From: ZC4RG30 sp049841155
GTDB lineage: Bacteria; Pseudomonadota; Gammaproteobacteria; Steroidobacterales; Steroidobacteraceae
Direction: 5' to 3'
Length of the DNA: 64,000 nt
Assembly (NCBI GenBank): GCA_049841155.1
Contig: JASGHI010000003.1
Span: 310,001-374,000, forward strand
Shown here: positions 34,303-45,102 of the stretch, piece after piece
How the letters are laid out: each line of letters starts with the position of its first letter
How positions within the stretch are numbered: position 1 is the stretch's first letter
Notes under the pieces: generated by a model
The model's input: only the letters and a program-made list of their open reading frames with translations
What the model was told of the DNA's origin: nothing
Database searches by the model: none
Program-made: the position numbers and the translations under genes

Positions 34303-36306
34303 CTATGCACGCTCCAGAATAAGATTCGTTTCTGCGTCGACGTGCATAGTCCAGCCTGTCGGGACGTAGCTTGTCGAATTATCGTCTTGAACGATGACCG
34401 GCCCCTGATATGCCTGGTTCTGCTTCAAGTGCTGGCGATGTATGAACAAGGCCTCAACGTCTTTGTAACCTTCGAGGATGGAAGCGCGCACCTCCCTGCC
34501 TTTTTCTTCATGTTGCACCTTCGGCAACTTCAGCGCTTCGAGAGCTTCGCTCACCATCAGTCGCAGTGTTACAAGCTGAACAATCCCGGTCTCGTCGCTA
34601 TGGCCGTACCGACGAAGGTGTGCGTCGTGGAACGCCTGCACCAGTTTCGCTTCATTGAGATCGGCTCTGGTTCCCACTGGAACACTGATCTCGAACCCTT
34701 GCCCTCGATACCGCATATCTGCGGTGAACGTGTATACCAGGCCTTCTCTATCGCTGTCTTCGGAGCGCAACTGCTCCTTTGCCTCGGAGTAGAGCTGGTC
34801 GACGAGGCGCTTGAGCTCTTCCTCGTTGTTGGGCAGCTCGATGAGATTGGTGATTCCGAACATGCGTTTGAAGCCAGAAGCCAGCAGGCCGTACGCCGAG
34901 ACAAGACCGGCGAAGGGAGGGATAAGCACCCGTTTGATTCCGACCTCGCCAGCTGCAGCAGCTGCATGAAGAGGTCCAGCCCCTCCATAGCTCACGAGCG
35001 TGTATTCCGAAGCCTCGTATCCCCTCTCGATGGTCGCGAGGCGAATCGCGCCAGCGATCTGGCTGTTCGCGAGATTGTAAATATCCTCGGCAAGCTCCTC
35101 AACGCTTCTGCCGAGGTGTTCGGCGATGCCGCTCATCGCACGTCGAGCGGCATCCACGTCGAGAGTCCGTCGTCCGCCGAGGAACGCTCCCGGTTGAATG
35201 AGTCCGCGCACCACGTTTGCATCGGTGACGGTCGGACGTAGTCCGCCACGTCCGTAGCAGGCGGGCCCGGGATCGCCGCCGGCAGACTCCGGCCCGATAG
35301 TCAGGAGACCACCGGAATCGTAGCCGATGATGCTGCCCCCGCCGGCGCCAGCTGCAAGAATATCGATAGTCGATGTGCGTACAGTGAGCCTGTCGACCTC
35401 GATGTCCTGAGTCGTTTCGGGAATCCCGCTGGTAATCACGGCGATATCGACGCTGGTGCCCCCCATGTCCATCGTGATGATGTCGTGAATGCCAACGTTC
35501 TGAGCAAACGCGATTGCGCCGGACACCCCTGCAGCGGGCCCCGATCTGAGCATGGTGAGCGGCAGATTCGCCGCAGTCGCGAGAGGAACTGTCCCGCCGT
35601 TCGACTGCATGATACGCACATCCTTCAAACCCAATGCCTGAGCACGTTCCGCAAGCCGCTCGAGATACCCTGAAACGACCGGCCTAAGAAATGCGTCTGC
35701 CGTAACGGTCGTGGTTCTTTCATATTCCCTGAATTCTCTTGCGCTCTCCGATGAGATCGCGATGCGGATACCGGGGAAACACTCGGCTACATGCTCTTTG
35801 ACAAGGTTCTCATGGGTAGGGTTCACATACGAGTGCAGAAGGGCGACTGCGATGCTCTCAATTCCTTTGTCGAGCATCCTATGCACCGAATCCTTCAGAC
35901 CGGCGAGATCGAGTGTTTCGATCACGTTCCCGCCCGCATCGATTCGCTCTTTCACCTCTACGATAGCATTGGGCTCCACAAAAGGACTCGGCGGTACATA
36001 CCTCAGGTCGTACATTCTGCTTCGGCTCTGCCGACGCAGATACACCACGTCCTTGAACCCCTTGGTCGTGATCAAGCCGACCCGCGCCCCTTTTCGTTCG
36101 ATCAGCGCGTTCGTGGCAACTGTGGATCCGTGAAGGAGCGACGCGTTTGCCAGAAGCTCCGATCCGATGAGCGACAGACCATTGCTGACTGCCTCAGATG
36201 GATCGTGAGGTGTCGAGAACACCTTGGTGTTGATGATCGCGTCGCCGCTTTCGTCGAGAGCCACCACATCTGTGAAAGTTCCACCAGCTTCGATACCAAT
36301 TTTCAA
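34303..36306 (-). CDS. hyuA: Hydantoinase A / N-methylhydantoinase subunit A
   Basis: 667 residues. N-terminal ASKHA-type fold with GIEAGGTFTDVVALDESGDA (4-23) and HGSTVATNALIERKGARVGL; central DMGGTSVDIAVI (second phosphate-binding motif) and AAGAGGGSIIGYDSGG; then YGGAGPLHAAAAAGEVGI. Members hydrolyse ATP to open cyclic amides (hydantoins, 5-oxoproline) or carboxylate acetone, always with the B subunit. The start is TTG at 36306 with AAGGA six bases upstream. First gene of the hyuA-hyuB pair; GC content looks lower than in chromosomal genes. Substrate not decidable. Confidence 0.93.
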   Translation of the reverse strand: MKIGIEAGGTFTDVVALDESGDAIINTKVFSTPHDPSEAVSNGLSLIGSELLANASLLHGSTVATNALIERKGARVGLITTKGFKDVVYLRRQSRSRMYDLRYVPPSPFVEPNAIVEVKERIDAGGNVIETLDLAGLKDSVHRMLDKGIESIAVALLHSYVNPTHENLVKEHVAECFPGIRIAISSESAREFREYERTTTVTADAFLRPVVSGYLERLAERAQALGLKDVRIMQSNGGTVPLATAANLPLTMLRSGPAAGVSGAIAFAQNVGIHDIITMDMGGTSVDIAVITSGIPETTQDIEVDRLTVRTSTIDILAAGAGGGSIIGYDSGGLLTIGPESAGGDPGPACYGRGGLRPTVTDANVVRGLIQPGAFLGGRRTLDVDAARRAMSGIAEHLGRSVEELAEDIYNLANSQIAGAIRLATIERGYEASEYTLVSYGGAGPLHAAAAAGEVGIKRVLIPPFAGLVSAYGLLASGFKRMFGITNLIELPNNEEELKRLVDQLYSEAKEQLRSEDSDREGLVYTFTADMRYRGQGFEISVPVGTRADLNEAKLVQAFHDAHLRRYGHSDETGIVQLVTLRLMVSEALEALKLPKVQHEEKGREVRASILEGYKDVEALFIHRQHLKQNQAYQGPVIVQDDNSTSYVPTGWTMHVDAETNLILERA

Positions 36307-36479
36307 GATCGTTCCTTCATCCGGTGAGAGTACTGAGATTAAGAACTGAGCTTCTTACCGCATAAGATTCGGGAGCCACAGCGACAAACTCAGACGATAG
36401 GACATTCAAAGATCTTTTCAGCCCGGCCTGATGTTCGTGGAATGGGCTTTACGTCGGGCAGGGACGGCCGCCTGACGGC

Positions 36480-36748
36480 CACGCCCCTAGAATCCGTCCG
36501 CTTCTCGACCTCGCCCAGCCGGAAGGCATGCGTCAGCGTGATCTGCCCCAATGCGCCGGTGATGCCGATCATCGCGATGACCCACAGATGCGCATGATGA
36601 CCGGGTGCCAGTCGAATGCCGCGGTGAGGCTGCCGAACAAGGCGAGCAGCACGAGAAACCAGAACACCATGGCCTCGGCGCTGTCCCGCTGCGCGAGCTT
36701 GGGCACCGTGATCGCTGCGACCGCGTAGCACAGTGCTGCCAGCACCAG
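36480..36748 (-). pseudogene. DMT/EamA family transporter, fragment with frameshift
   Basis: Minus strand reads LVLAALCYAVAAITVPKLAQ and MVFWFLVLLALFGSLTAAF, then after a frameshift near 36600 WVIAMIGITGALGQITLTHA, the middle helices of a drug/metabolite transporter. Both ends are missing. The fragment abuts the stop codon of the DUF6152 gene. The remaining bases to the hyuA start (36307-36479) show no gene; they must hold the hyuAB promoter. Confidence 0.68.
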
Positions 36749-37189
36749 TTACTGGCTGGGTGCCTGCCCATTTCCCGGCGGCGGGCCCGACGGGACACGG
36801 GCACCGGATATGGCTACAAATGAACGGCCGTCTTCAAAGGTTATCGTCAGCAGCTCCCCGGATGGGCGGCCATCACGCAGTGGGTGGTAGCTCACTTTTA
36901 CCTTCTGGCCGGCCGCAAAGTATTCTTTTGCGTCGACTCCGTCCAACTTGCGTACCACGTTGTTGGCACTGCCGCCTTCGAAGCTCCAGAGCGCGCCCTG
37001 GTTGCCGGAACTGTCCGATGTCCGTACCCAGAACCAGGAGTGCGGATTGGTGATCTGCACGCGCTGGATGGTTCCGGTGAGCTCGCTGGTCTTGCTGGCG
37101 TCGTACATTGCCGCCGAGTGATGCGCGAGGGCAGCGCCCGCGGCGCCGGATACGACAAGAGCCAAGGTGCGGAAAATGGATCGATTCAT
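36749..37189 (-). CDS. DUF6152 family exported protein
   Basis: 146 residues. Signal peptide about 1-24 (FRTLALVVSGAAGAALA), then AHHSAAMYDASKTSELTGTI and VQITNPHSWFWV, the hallmark of DUF6152. A Pro-rich tail (PSGPPPGNGQAPSQ) ends it. ATG 37189 has GAGG nine bases before; the ATG at 37204 has none. Function unknown; in related genomes such genes sit beside TonB receptors and the GDTLVVDT-type exported proteins, as here. Confidence 0.78.
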   Translation of the reverse strand: MNRSIFRTLALVVSGAAGAALAHHSAAMYDASKTSELTGTIQRVQITNPHSWFWVRTSDSSGNQGALWSFEGGSANNVVRKLDGVDAKEYFAAGQKVKVSYHPLRDGRPSGELLTITFEDGRSFVAISGARVPSGPPPGNGQAPSQ

Positions 37190-37218
37190 GACGCAATACC
37201 TCATCGGAAGTGAATGGA

Positions 37219-37950
37219 TCAGGGTCCGGGAGTCCAGGAGTTCTCAATGTGGCAGCTGTCGTCTTCGATCGGTGCATCGCTGCGCTGGAAGTAACGAACG
37301 TAGGAATACGGCTTTGCGAGCGACTTTGAATCGGTGGCCGTCATGCGGTACTCGAGATGGCGGCCATCCGGGAGTGGCCGGATGCGCTCCACCAGGTGCA
37401 GCGCATCGCTTGCGATCGTGGAGTCATTGAGCCAGGTGCGTTGATTGAAACCTGTCGTATCCACCACCAGTGTGGAACCCTCCCAATGCGCGATCGAATC
37501 GCCCTGGAATGCATACCTGGGCTGGTAATCGGCAGGGTGGGTGCTGCGATCGGTGTACAGCGAACGCATGTGGCCATGCGAGATGTCTTCGAACAGCATG
37601 ACGAGCCGGCCGGGTGCCGGCACGAACTCCATCCTGATGTCCGGCAGCGCCATCATCCGGAACGCTCCGACCGCCTGGCACAGCTTGTAGGGGTCCTGCT
37701 GGCCGGCCTCTCCCTTTACCGGCTTTGTCGCGCCCGGCAGGGTGACGATCTCGGACGGCGAACCGCTGTTTTTCATTCCGCCGGGCAGCACTTTGCCGTC
37801 GGGAATGCTCTGCCAGATGCCGGCCAGGCTGTCCGGTGATCCCGGCTTGCCCGGGGCCGCGCCGATGCTCAAGGGCGAGGCCGCTGCCAGTACTGCGCAC
37901 CAGAGCAGGGATGCTGCGCGGTGCATGAAATCGTGGTGAGGGCGCTTCAC
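37219..37950 (-). CDS. Exported protein of unknown function (paralogue 1, WEGSTLVVDTTGFN type)
   Basis: 243 residues with a signal peptide (about 10-31). The core reads MLFEDISHGHMRSLYTDRST, YAFQGDSIAHWEGSTLVVDT TGFNQRTWL and ends with YVRYFQRSDAPIEDDSCHIE. The same core is present in the gene just upstream, so the two are tandem paralogues of about one third identity by eye. No enzymatic motif recognised. Its ATG overlaps the stop of the upstream paralogue by 4 bases. Confidence 0.75.
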   Translation of the reverse strand: MKRPHHDFMHRAASLLWCAVLAAASPLSIGAAPGKPGSPDSLAGIWQSIPDGKVLPGGMKNSGSPSEIVTLPGATKPVKGEAGQQDPYKLCQAVGAFRMMALPDIRMEFVPAPGRLVMLFEDISHGHMRSLYTDRSTHPADYQPRYAFQGDSIAHWEGSTLVVDTTGFNQRTWLNDSTIASDALHLVERIRPLPDGRHLEYRMTATDSKSLAKPYSYVRYFQRSDAPIEDDSCHIENSWTPGP

Positions 37951-38759
37951 TGGGTCTTCTCCCCGGTGGATTGGGAATTCTGGCGATTGATATCGAATTG
38001 CTTGATCGCCTCATCGCGCATGTGCGCCCAGGTCTCCTGGGAATCGGCGTCCTGATTGCAGCCGTATTCCACGGCTTCGTAGGGTTTGTCGACGCGCTTG
38101 TAGTAACGGGTGTAGGTGTAGGGACCCGTAAGCGCCTTGCGGTCGTCGATGACCGAGCGGATCTCCAGGTACCTGCCTTCCTTCACGGTCTTGATGTACT
38201 CGACCACGTGCAGCTCTTCGGTGTGCGGCTGCAGTTCCGAACCCAGCCACGACTTGTCGTTGAAGCCGACAGTATCCACGACCAGCGTGTCGCCTTCGAA
38301 GTGTCCTATCGAGTGGCCATTCCAGCTGGGACGCAGCGTGCGTGGATGCTTGTCCGTGAGATACACGCGACGCACGCCGACCTCCGCCAGACTCATCGAC
38401 ACCAGCCAGATCTGGGTGGGCGACTGCAGTACCATGTAACCCACTATGGTGGTCGGAAGGCGGAAGAATCCGGTCGGTCCGCACACCGCGCCATAGTCGT
38501 CAATCGCGCTGTAGTCTGCGCTGGCTTCCATCTTGGCGCGTGCCCAGGGCACCAGATGTGCCGTGGCTTCGTCGCCGTGGTTGTTGATAGGCTTGAGCTC
38601 GCCGAGCCCCGGATCCAGTTCGCTGTAGACGCCGCCAGGGAAGTCGTACACGCCGGCAAGATCCGGTACGGCGGCCATGGCGGCTTCCCAGCCCGCGAAC
38701 AGCAGTAGCCAGGAAAGCCAGCAAACTCCCGGATGCGGTCTGTCTTTGCTCGGGTTCAT
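37947..38759 (-). CDS. Exported protein of unknown function (paralogue 2, FEGDTLVVDTVGFN type)
   Basis: 270 residues. Signal peptide about 8-30 (VCWLSWLLLFAGWEAAMA). Core: VGYMVLQSPTQIWLVSMSLA, RRVYLTDKHPRTLRPSWNGH, FEGDTLVVDTVGFNDKSWLG, LHVVEYIKTVKEGRYLEI and YTYTRYYKRVDKPYEAVEYG. ATG 38759 has AAGGA eight bases before and gives a proper signal peptide; the longer frame upstream belongs to another small gene in a different phase. Coupled to paralogue 1. Confidence 0.78.
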   Translation of the reverse strand: MNPSKDRPHPGVCWLSWLLLFAGWEAAMAAVPDLAGVYDFPGGVYSELDPGLGELKPINNHGDEATAHLVPWARAKMEASADYSAIDDYGAVCGPTGFFRLPTTIVGYMVLQSPTQIWLVSMSLAEVGVRRVYLTDKHPRTLRPSWNGHSIGHFEGDTLVVDTVGFNDKSWLGSELQPHTEELHVVEYIKTVKEGRYLEIRSVIDDRKALTGPYTYTRYYKRVDKPYEAVEYGCNQDADSQETWAHMRDEAIKQFDINRQNSQSTGEKTQ

Positions 38760-38763
38760 TTCG

Positions 38764-38946
38764 TCAATCCTTAGGGAAGCGGCCGACCGGGATGCGTTGC
38801 CGTACCTGCTGCACGGCAAGCAGACTCGGATGCACGGCGACCAGGCTTGTCGGGGCCAGAGGGATGTGGTGCTCAAGGTTTCCCGGCGCGTCAGGGACTT
38901 CATCAACCAGCGTTACCCTTGATGTGTTCACGACTTCAGGGACCAT
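38764..38946 (-). CDS. Small protein of unknown function (60 aa)
   Basis: 60 residues beginning MVPEVVNTSRVTLVDEVPDA and containing PLAPTSLVAVHPS. AAGGAG six bases before the ATG is one of the best ribosome sites in the island, and the stop lies 4 bases before the next gene, which argues for real coupled translation. No family recognised; no signal peptide or membrane helix. Confidence 0.5.
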   Translation of the reverse strand: MVPEVVNTSRVTLVDEVPDAPGNLEHHIPLAPTSLVAVHPSLLAVQQVRQRIPVGRFPKD

Positions 38947-38964
38947 CTCTATCTCCTTGAAAGC

Positions 38965-38983
38965 CCCCGGCTTCGCCGGGGGA
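38965..38983 (-). terminator. Hairpin between the TonB receptor and the exported-protein genes
   Basis: CCCCCGGC-TTC-GCCGGGGG, eight perfect pairs with a 3-base loop. On the minus strand it is followed by only a weak T-containing run (CTTTCAAGG), so it may attenuate rather than stop transcription. Confidence 0.55.
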
Positions 38984-39078
38984 GATGGTTACTACCGATC
39001 ACTCCCATACAAATCGTTCTTGCTACCGGAAAGTTCATGCTGACATTGCCATGCAATGCCAGCATGCCCTCCGTTTCC

Positions 39079-41433
39079 TTAGAATCCGTGACGCAACTGG
39101 ATTCCGAACTGTATTGGTCGCGACACCATCACTTCAGTGTACGGAGCGCGCCTACCATCGGTCAGCGTTACCGTTTCTGTGATAACAGGGACGTGATCGC
39201 CATAGTTCGCAATTGTATTGGTCAGATTATTGACATAGAACGAGAGTTCACTGTCATTCCGCCGTACGCCGAATCTCATATTGAGAATGTTATAGGATCC
39301 ACGCCTCTCCGCCGTAACGGTACCGTTGTTCATTGTTACGCTGGAGCCGACGAACGACCAGTCAGCAGACAGAACACCTTCCAGATTGGATCCGAGAGCC
39401 TTTGTATATACCGCTCCGATGGTGGCATTGCTTTTCGGCACTCCGAACAGCCGATCCCCGACCTTCTGACCGGTCGCACCCTGATTGTCGTCAGTAATGA
39501 CTGCATCTATGTAGCCGAAGCCCATCCGGACCATGAGAGCCTCAGTGATATTTCCGCTGAACTCAGATTCGAATCCACGTACGCGAGCCGCCCCGGCATT
39601 TCCTGTAATGTTCTGACTGCATCCCGACAGTGAAACAAGCTGCTGAATATTGCTCCAGTTGGTCTGGAACACGGCACCCGTGATGAGCGCGCGTGAGTTT
39701 GCGATCTGCCGCTTCACGCCCGCCTCGTAGGTCCAGACGCTATCCGATTTGTATCCTTTCAATACGTCGTCAAACGTTAGACCCAATCGTGCCAGATCGG
39801 CGGCGCAGAAAGGAGTCACGGGACTTCCCGGTGCTCCTGGGCGAAATCCCTTTGCTGCCGTCACGTAAATATTGGTATCTGGATTAGGCTCGAACTGTGC
39901 AGCAAATTTTGGGCTGAACCCGCTCTCACTTGATCCGGTATATACAGTTCTTGGTGTATTGAGATTCAGGAGAAACCCAGATTCTCTCACCGCATTGTCC
40001 TGATCGAGCCAATACCTGCGCAATCCCGCCGTGAATGTCAATTGCTGAATGGGCTGGAACGACAACTCTCCAAACAACGCTTTCTCAGTGGCTGTTTGAA
40101 ATGTATGGCGTAGATAGTACATGTTCGTCGTCGTACCAACGGGCTCGAAACCTGAGCCGACAAATCCAGGGATCTCCCGATCGACAAAGATGTCCACGTT
40201 CCTTGCACGACTGTAGTAGCCACCACCTATCAACTTGACAGGGCCGATATCTGCGGTCCCACGCAACTCCTGCTGGAACCTGTTCGTAGTAGAGGGATCA
40301 CGTCCACCCCAGGCTGGTCCGGCAAACTGGAAATTGTTGTACCTCGAGGCCATGACTTGATGCATCGCCTCACTGGAATCAAGCATGTCTGAGGATTTGC
40401 GAGAATAGAAGCTGGTAGCAGACACCAAACTCCAGTTATCGCGATTATAGGAAAGCGTCAGTGCGGGAAGATACCAGCCACTCTTTCCGGTTTCCGGCGC
40501 GTTGTATTCGCGATGAATCGTGTATGTCGAAGGATCATATTTATCAAGCCCTCTATAAACCAGCGGAAAGCCATTTGGATAGTCATCCTGCTGCGCCATG
40601 AATTTCAGGTTTCCAACCAGGTTTTCCGTTAGCTCCGCCCTTAGAGAAATGGAGCCGCCATACGACATTACCGCGCCAGTATCACGGACGCGCGTCATCG
40701 TCACCGCACCAGGAACCAAGGGGAATTCGCGCGTTACATACCCGGAATCGTGATTGACAAATGCCATTGTCCTAACAGCGAGCTTTCCTGGAACGAGGAC
40801 GAAGTTTCCGACGGCATTTCCGCCGAAATCAGCTGAACCGCCGCGGTGCGTGAAGCCCCCTTGCCCCATTACCTTCAAGCTATCCTCGGTGAGAGATGGC
40901 TGCTTGGTAATCAGCCGAATCGTTCCACCTATCGCACCGGAGCCATAGAGCGTTCCTTGAGGACCCTTTAACACTTCGATTCGTTCGATGTCGACAATCC
41001 TTGGATTCTGCGAGACAGGAACGGCCGTATCATCGATATACATTGCGGTCGTGTTCAGACCTACTATTCCGCGAATCGTTACTCCACGCTGCTGCGTGAA
41101 GCTGGCGCGCATGCCGGCACCACCCTCATTGAAGCTCAGGTTCGGTATCTTGTTCCCATAATCACTAAATCCCTGGATATTGAACTCTGTCAGCGCACGC
41201 TCTGGCAGTGCGGTAATTGACTGAGCAACGGATACAAGTTGCTCGCTTCGCTTGGTAGCTGTAACCACAAGCTCGGAGAGACCACCACTGGATGAACTGG
41301 CAGGCTCTTCCTGAGCTTCCACACCTAGCGTTGCAAGAGCTACCGCGCCTGCAACCCCTCCACGGATCAGCATGCCTTTGACTTTCCCGAACTTCGTGAC
41401 CACCCCAGTCATCTGAACTTTGTGCGCATTCAT
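39079..41433 (-). CDS. TonB-dependent receptor (island)
   Basis: 784 residues. Signal peptide about 24-45 (GGVAGAVALATLGVEAQ), TonB-box-like LSELVVTATKR (about 56), plug with RGVTIRGIVGLNTTAMYIDD and VDIERIEVLKGPQGTLYGSG, beta barrel ending in LRHGF. ATG 41433 has AAGGA eight bases upstream; the in-frame ATG at 41454 has no ribosome site. Clearly AT-richer than the chromosomal receptor at 10677. Probably imports the compound handled by the neighbouring catabolic genes; ligand unknown. Confidence 0.92.
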   Translation of the reverse strand: MNAHKVQMTGVVTKFGKVKGMLIRGGVAGAVALATLGVEAQEEPASSSSGGLSELVVTATKRSEQLVSVAQSITALPERALTEFNIQGFSDYGNKIPNLSFNEGGAGMRASFTQQRGVTIRGIVGLNTTAMYIDDTAVPVSQNPRIVDIERIEVLKGPQGTLYGSGAIGGTIRLITKQPSLTEDSLKVMGQGGFTHRGGSADFGGNAVGNFVLVPGKLAVRTMAFVNHDSGYVTREFPLVPGAVTMTRVRDTGAVMSYGGSISLRAELTENLVGNLKFMAQQDDYPNGFPLVYRGLDKYDPSTYTIHREYNAPETGKSGWYLPALTLSYNRDNWSLVSATSFYSRKSSDMLDSSEAMHQVMASRYNNFQFAGPAWGGRDPSTTNRFQQELRGTADIGPVKLIGGGYYSRARNVDIFVDREIPGFVGSGFEPVGTTTNMYYLRHTFQTATEKALFGELSFQPIQQLTFTAGLRRYWLDQDNAVRESGFLLNLNTPRTVYTGSSESGFSPKFAAQFEPNPDTNIYVTAAKGFRPGAPGSPVTPFCAADLARLGLTFDDVLKGYKSDSVWTYEAGVKRQIANSRALITGAVFQTNWSNIQQLVSLSGCSQNITGNAGAARVRGFESEFSGNITEALMVRMGFGYIDAVITDDNQGATGQKVGDRLFGVPKSNATIGAVYTKALGSNLEGVLSADWSFVGSSVTMNNGTVTAERRGSYNILNMRFGVRRNDSELSFYVNNLTNTIANYGDHVPVITETVTLTDGRRAPYTEVMVSRPIQFGIQLRHGF

Positions 41434-41557
41434 GTACGTTTTCCTTATTGGCATTTGCCGTTACTGCTTACTGGCTCAGAATCTTCACAATTCATCTCTC
41501 AACGGACTCGTCGTTGCGGGCGGTGCGCTCCGGGCACCACCCGCCGTTCCACCACTG

Positions 41558-42868
41558 TCAGAGCGTCTTGGCTACCAGGCTCAGCACCTCGTCGTAGATG
41601 CCGATCGCCTGGGTGATCTCCTCGGGGGTGACCACGCAGGGCGGGACGACGTGGATGCGGTTGTCCTGCACGAACGAGATGAGGTTGCGGGCGAACAGCT
41701 CGGTCTTGATCCGGCCCATGGCAGCGGCCGGCAGCGGCGCCCTGGTGCCGCCGTCGGCCACCAGCTCGATGGCCCAGAACACGCCCAGGCCGCGCACATC
41801 GCCGATGATGGCGTGCTTTTCGGCCAGTTTCGCCAGCGCTGGCCCGAGGTGGTCGGTGCCGATCTTCGCGGCGTGCTCGACGATGCGCTCTTCCTTCATG
41901 GTGTCGATCACCGCGACGATGGAGGCCATGGCCAGCGGGTGGCCGCTGTAGGTGAGGCCGCCCGGGAAAACCCGCTCGTCGAAGGCATGCGCGATGCGGT
42001 CGCTGATGACCACGCCGCCCGCGGGGACGTACCCCGAGTTCACGCCTTTCGCGAAGGTGATCAGGTCGGGCACTACGCCGTGCTGCCCGAAAGCGAACCA
42101 AGCGCCGGTGCGGCCGAACCCGGCCATCACCTCGTCGGCGATGTAGATGATCCCGAACTCGTCGGCCAGGGCGCGCACACCCTGCAGATAGCCGGGCGGC
42201 GGCGGGAAGATGCCGGCGGTGCCGGGCACCGACTCCAGCAGGATCGCCGCGATCGACGCCGGCCCCTCGGATTCGATGATCCGGCGCAGGTGGGTGAGCG
42301 CGCGCTCGGTCTCCTGCTCGGGGGAGTTCGACCAGAACTCGCTGCGATAGGTGTGCGGCCCGAAGAAGTGGGCGTGCCCGCGGGAATATTCATTGGGGAC
42401 GCGGCGCCAGTCACCGGTGCTCGCGATCGCGGCGCCGGTGTTGCCGTGATAGCTGCGATACGTGGACAGCACCTTGTCGCGGCCCGTGAACAGCCGTGCC
42501 ATGCGGATCGCATTCTCGTTGGCGTCGGCGCCGCCGTTGGTGAAGAACACCTTGCCGAGGCCCGCAGGGGCCAGCTCGACGATGCGCTTGGCGGCTTCTC
42601 CACGGGCGAGGTTCGCGGTGGCCGGGGCGACGGTGGTCAGCGTCTGCGCCTGCTTCGTGATGGCCGCGATGACCTTGGGGTGCTGGTGCCCGACGTTGGT
42701 GTAGACCAGCTGGCTGGAGAAATCCAGGTAAGTGCGGCCACTGTGGTCCCAGACCTTGGTGCCCAGGCCGCCAGCGATGACCAGCGGCTTGAGCGCGGCC
42801 TGGGCCGACCAGGAGTGGAAGACATAGGCGCGGTCGAGTTCGTAGGCGAGGGCGTCGAGATCAGTCAT
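41558..42868 (-). CDS. Class III PLP aminotransferase (omega-amino acid type)
   Basis: 436 residues. Cofactor lysine in LITFAKGVNSGYVP (near 267), preceded by IYIADEVMAGFGRTG with the PLP-binding Asp, and FTNGGADANENAIRMARL near 105; GGLTYSGHPLAMAS near 300. Enzymes of this type move the amino group of beta-alanine, GABA or similar omega-amino acids to pyruvate or 2-oxoglutarate. Directly downstream (37 bases) of mmsA, so the product is probably a semialdehyde oxidised by MmsA. The wording (SYHGNTGAAIASTGDWRRVP) resembles actinobacterial members. ATG 42868 preferred over a TTG at 42883 because AAGG stands before it. Confidence 0.9.
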   Translation of the reverse strand: MTDLDALAYELDRAYVFHSWSAQAALKPLVIAGGLGTKVWDHSGRTYLDFSSQLVYTNVGHQHPKVIAAITKQAQTLTTVAPATANLARGEAAKRIVELAPAGLGKVFFTNGGADANENAIRMARLFTGRDKVLSTYRSYHGNTGAAIASTGDWRRVPNEYSRGHAHFFGPHTYRSEFWSNSPEQETERALTHLRRIIESEGPASIAAILLESVPGTAGIFPPPPGYLQGVRALADEFGIIYIADEVMAGFGRTGAWFAFGQHGVVPDLITFAKGVNSGYVPAGGVVISDRIAHAFDERVFPGGLTYSGHPLAMASIVAVIDTMKEERIVEHAAKIGTDHLGPALAKLAEKHAIIGDVRGLGVFWAIELVADGGTRAPLPAAAMGRIKTELFARNLISFVQDNRIHVVPPCVVTPEEITQAIGIYDEVLSLVAKTL

Positions 42869-42905
42869 GGTGCGGCCTTGCAAGAGCGAGTGGGATGGAT
42901 TGCGG

Positions 42906-44423
<1,518 letters not shown>

Positions 44424-44499
44424 GCGGTGGCCTTGGGCGCAAGGCGATGTTGGTGGGGCGGGTTGGAGTCGCACATGATATTAGGGGCGTTGAAAAAAT

Positions 44500-44534
44500 T
44501 TTACAAGATAGATTTTTTGTAAATTATTTGACAA
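44500..44534. promoter_or_regulatory. Operator and promoter between mmsA and its regulator
   Basis: TTTACAA (44500-44506) and TTGTAAA (44517-44523) form a perfect inverted repeat with a 10-base centre. On the minus strand TTGTCA (44534-44529) and TATCTT (44510-44505), 18 bases apart, form the mmsA promoter, so the repeat covers its spacer and -10 box. A TTGACA at 44528-44533 on the plus strand lies before the regulator gene. Confidence 0.65.
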
Positions 44535-44556
44535 CATTAGCTATGAGGGATGGGTA

Positions 44557-45102
44557 ATGGAGATTGGCGCTCGCCTGCAGCGTGTCCGCATCGGCAAAGG
44601 TCTGAGTCAGCGCGAACTGGCCAGGCGTGTGGGAGTGACCAACAGCACGATCTCGCTGATCGAGCAGGACAAGGTCAGCCCGTCGGTCAGCTCGCTGAAG
44701 AAGGTGCTCGACGGTATCCCGATTTCGCTAGCCGATTTCTTTACGCTCGACATCGAGGCTGCTGGGGATTCGCCCTTCTACGCCGCCGATGAGCTGCCCG
44801 ACGTGGGCAACGCCGGCATCCATTATTTTTTGATTGGCCAGCGCCGTCCGCAACGCGCGATGTGCATCCTGCGCGAAGTGATCCCGCCGGGTGCGGACAC
44901 CGGCGAGGAAATGCTCAATCACGACGGCGAGGAGGGCGGCATTATCGTGCAGGGCGAAGTGGAAATCACCGTGGGCGACCAGGTGCGGGTGCTGCGCGCC
45001 GGCGAAGCCTACTACTTCGAAAGTCGCATCCCGCATCGCTTCCGCAATATCGGCGATGTGGATGCGCTGATGTTCAGTGCCAATACGCCGGCGACGTTCT
45101 GA
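44557..45102 (+). CDS. XRE family regulator with C-terminal cupin domain (PuuR-like)
   Basis: 181 residues. Helix-turn-helix at 1-60: RLQRVRIGKGLSQRELARRV and VTNSTISLIEQDKVSPS. Cupin at about 105-178: EEGGIIVQGEVEITVGDQVR and YYFESRIPHRFRNIG. Regulators of this build (PuuR in E. coli) repress amine and amino-acid catabolism and sense the substrate or product with the cupin. It is divergent from mmsA, and the inverted repeat at 44500-44523 is the probable binding site. Confidence 0.9.
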   Translation: MEIGARLQRVRIGKGLSQRELARRVGVTNSTISLIEQDKVSPSVSSLKKVLDGIPISLADFFTLDIEAAGDSPFYAADELPDVGNAGIHYFLIGQRRPQRAMCILREVIPPGADTGEEMLNHDGEEGGIIVQGEVEITVGDQVRVLRAGEAYYFESRIPHRFRNIGDVDALMFSANTPATF

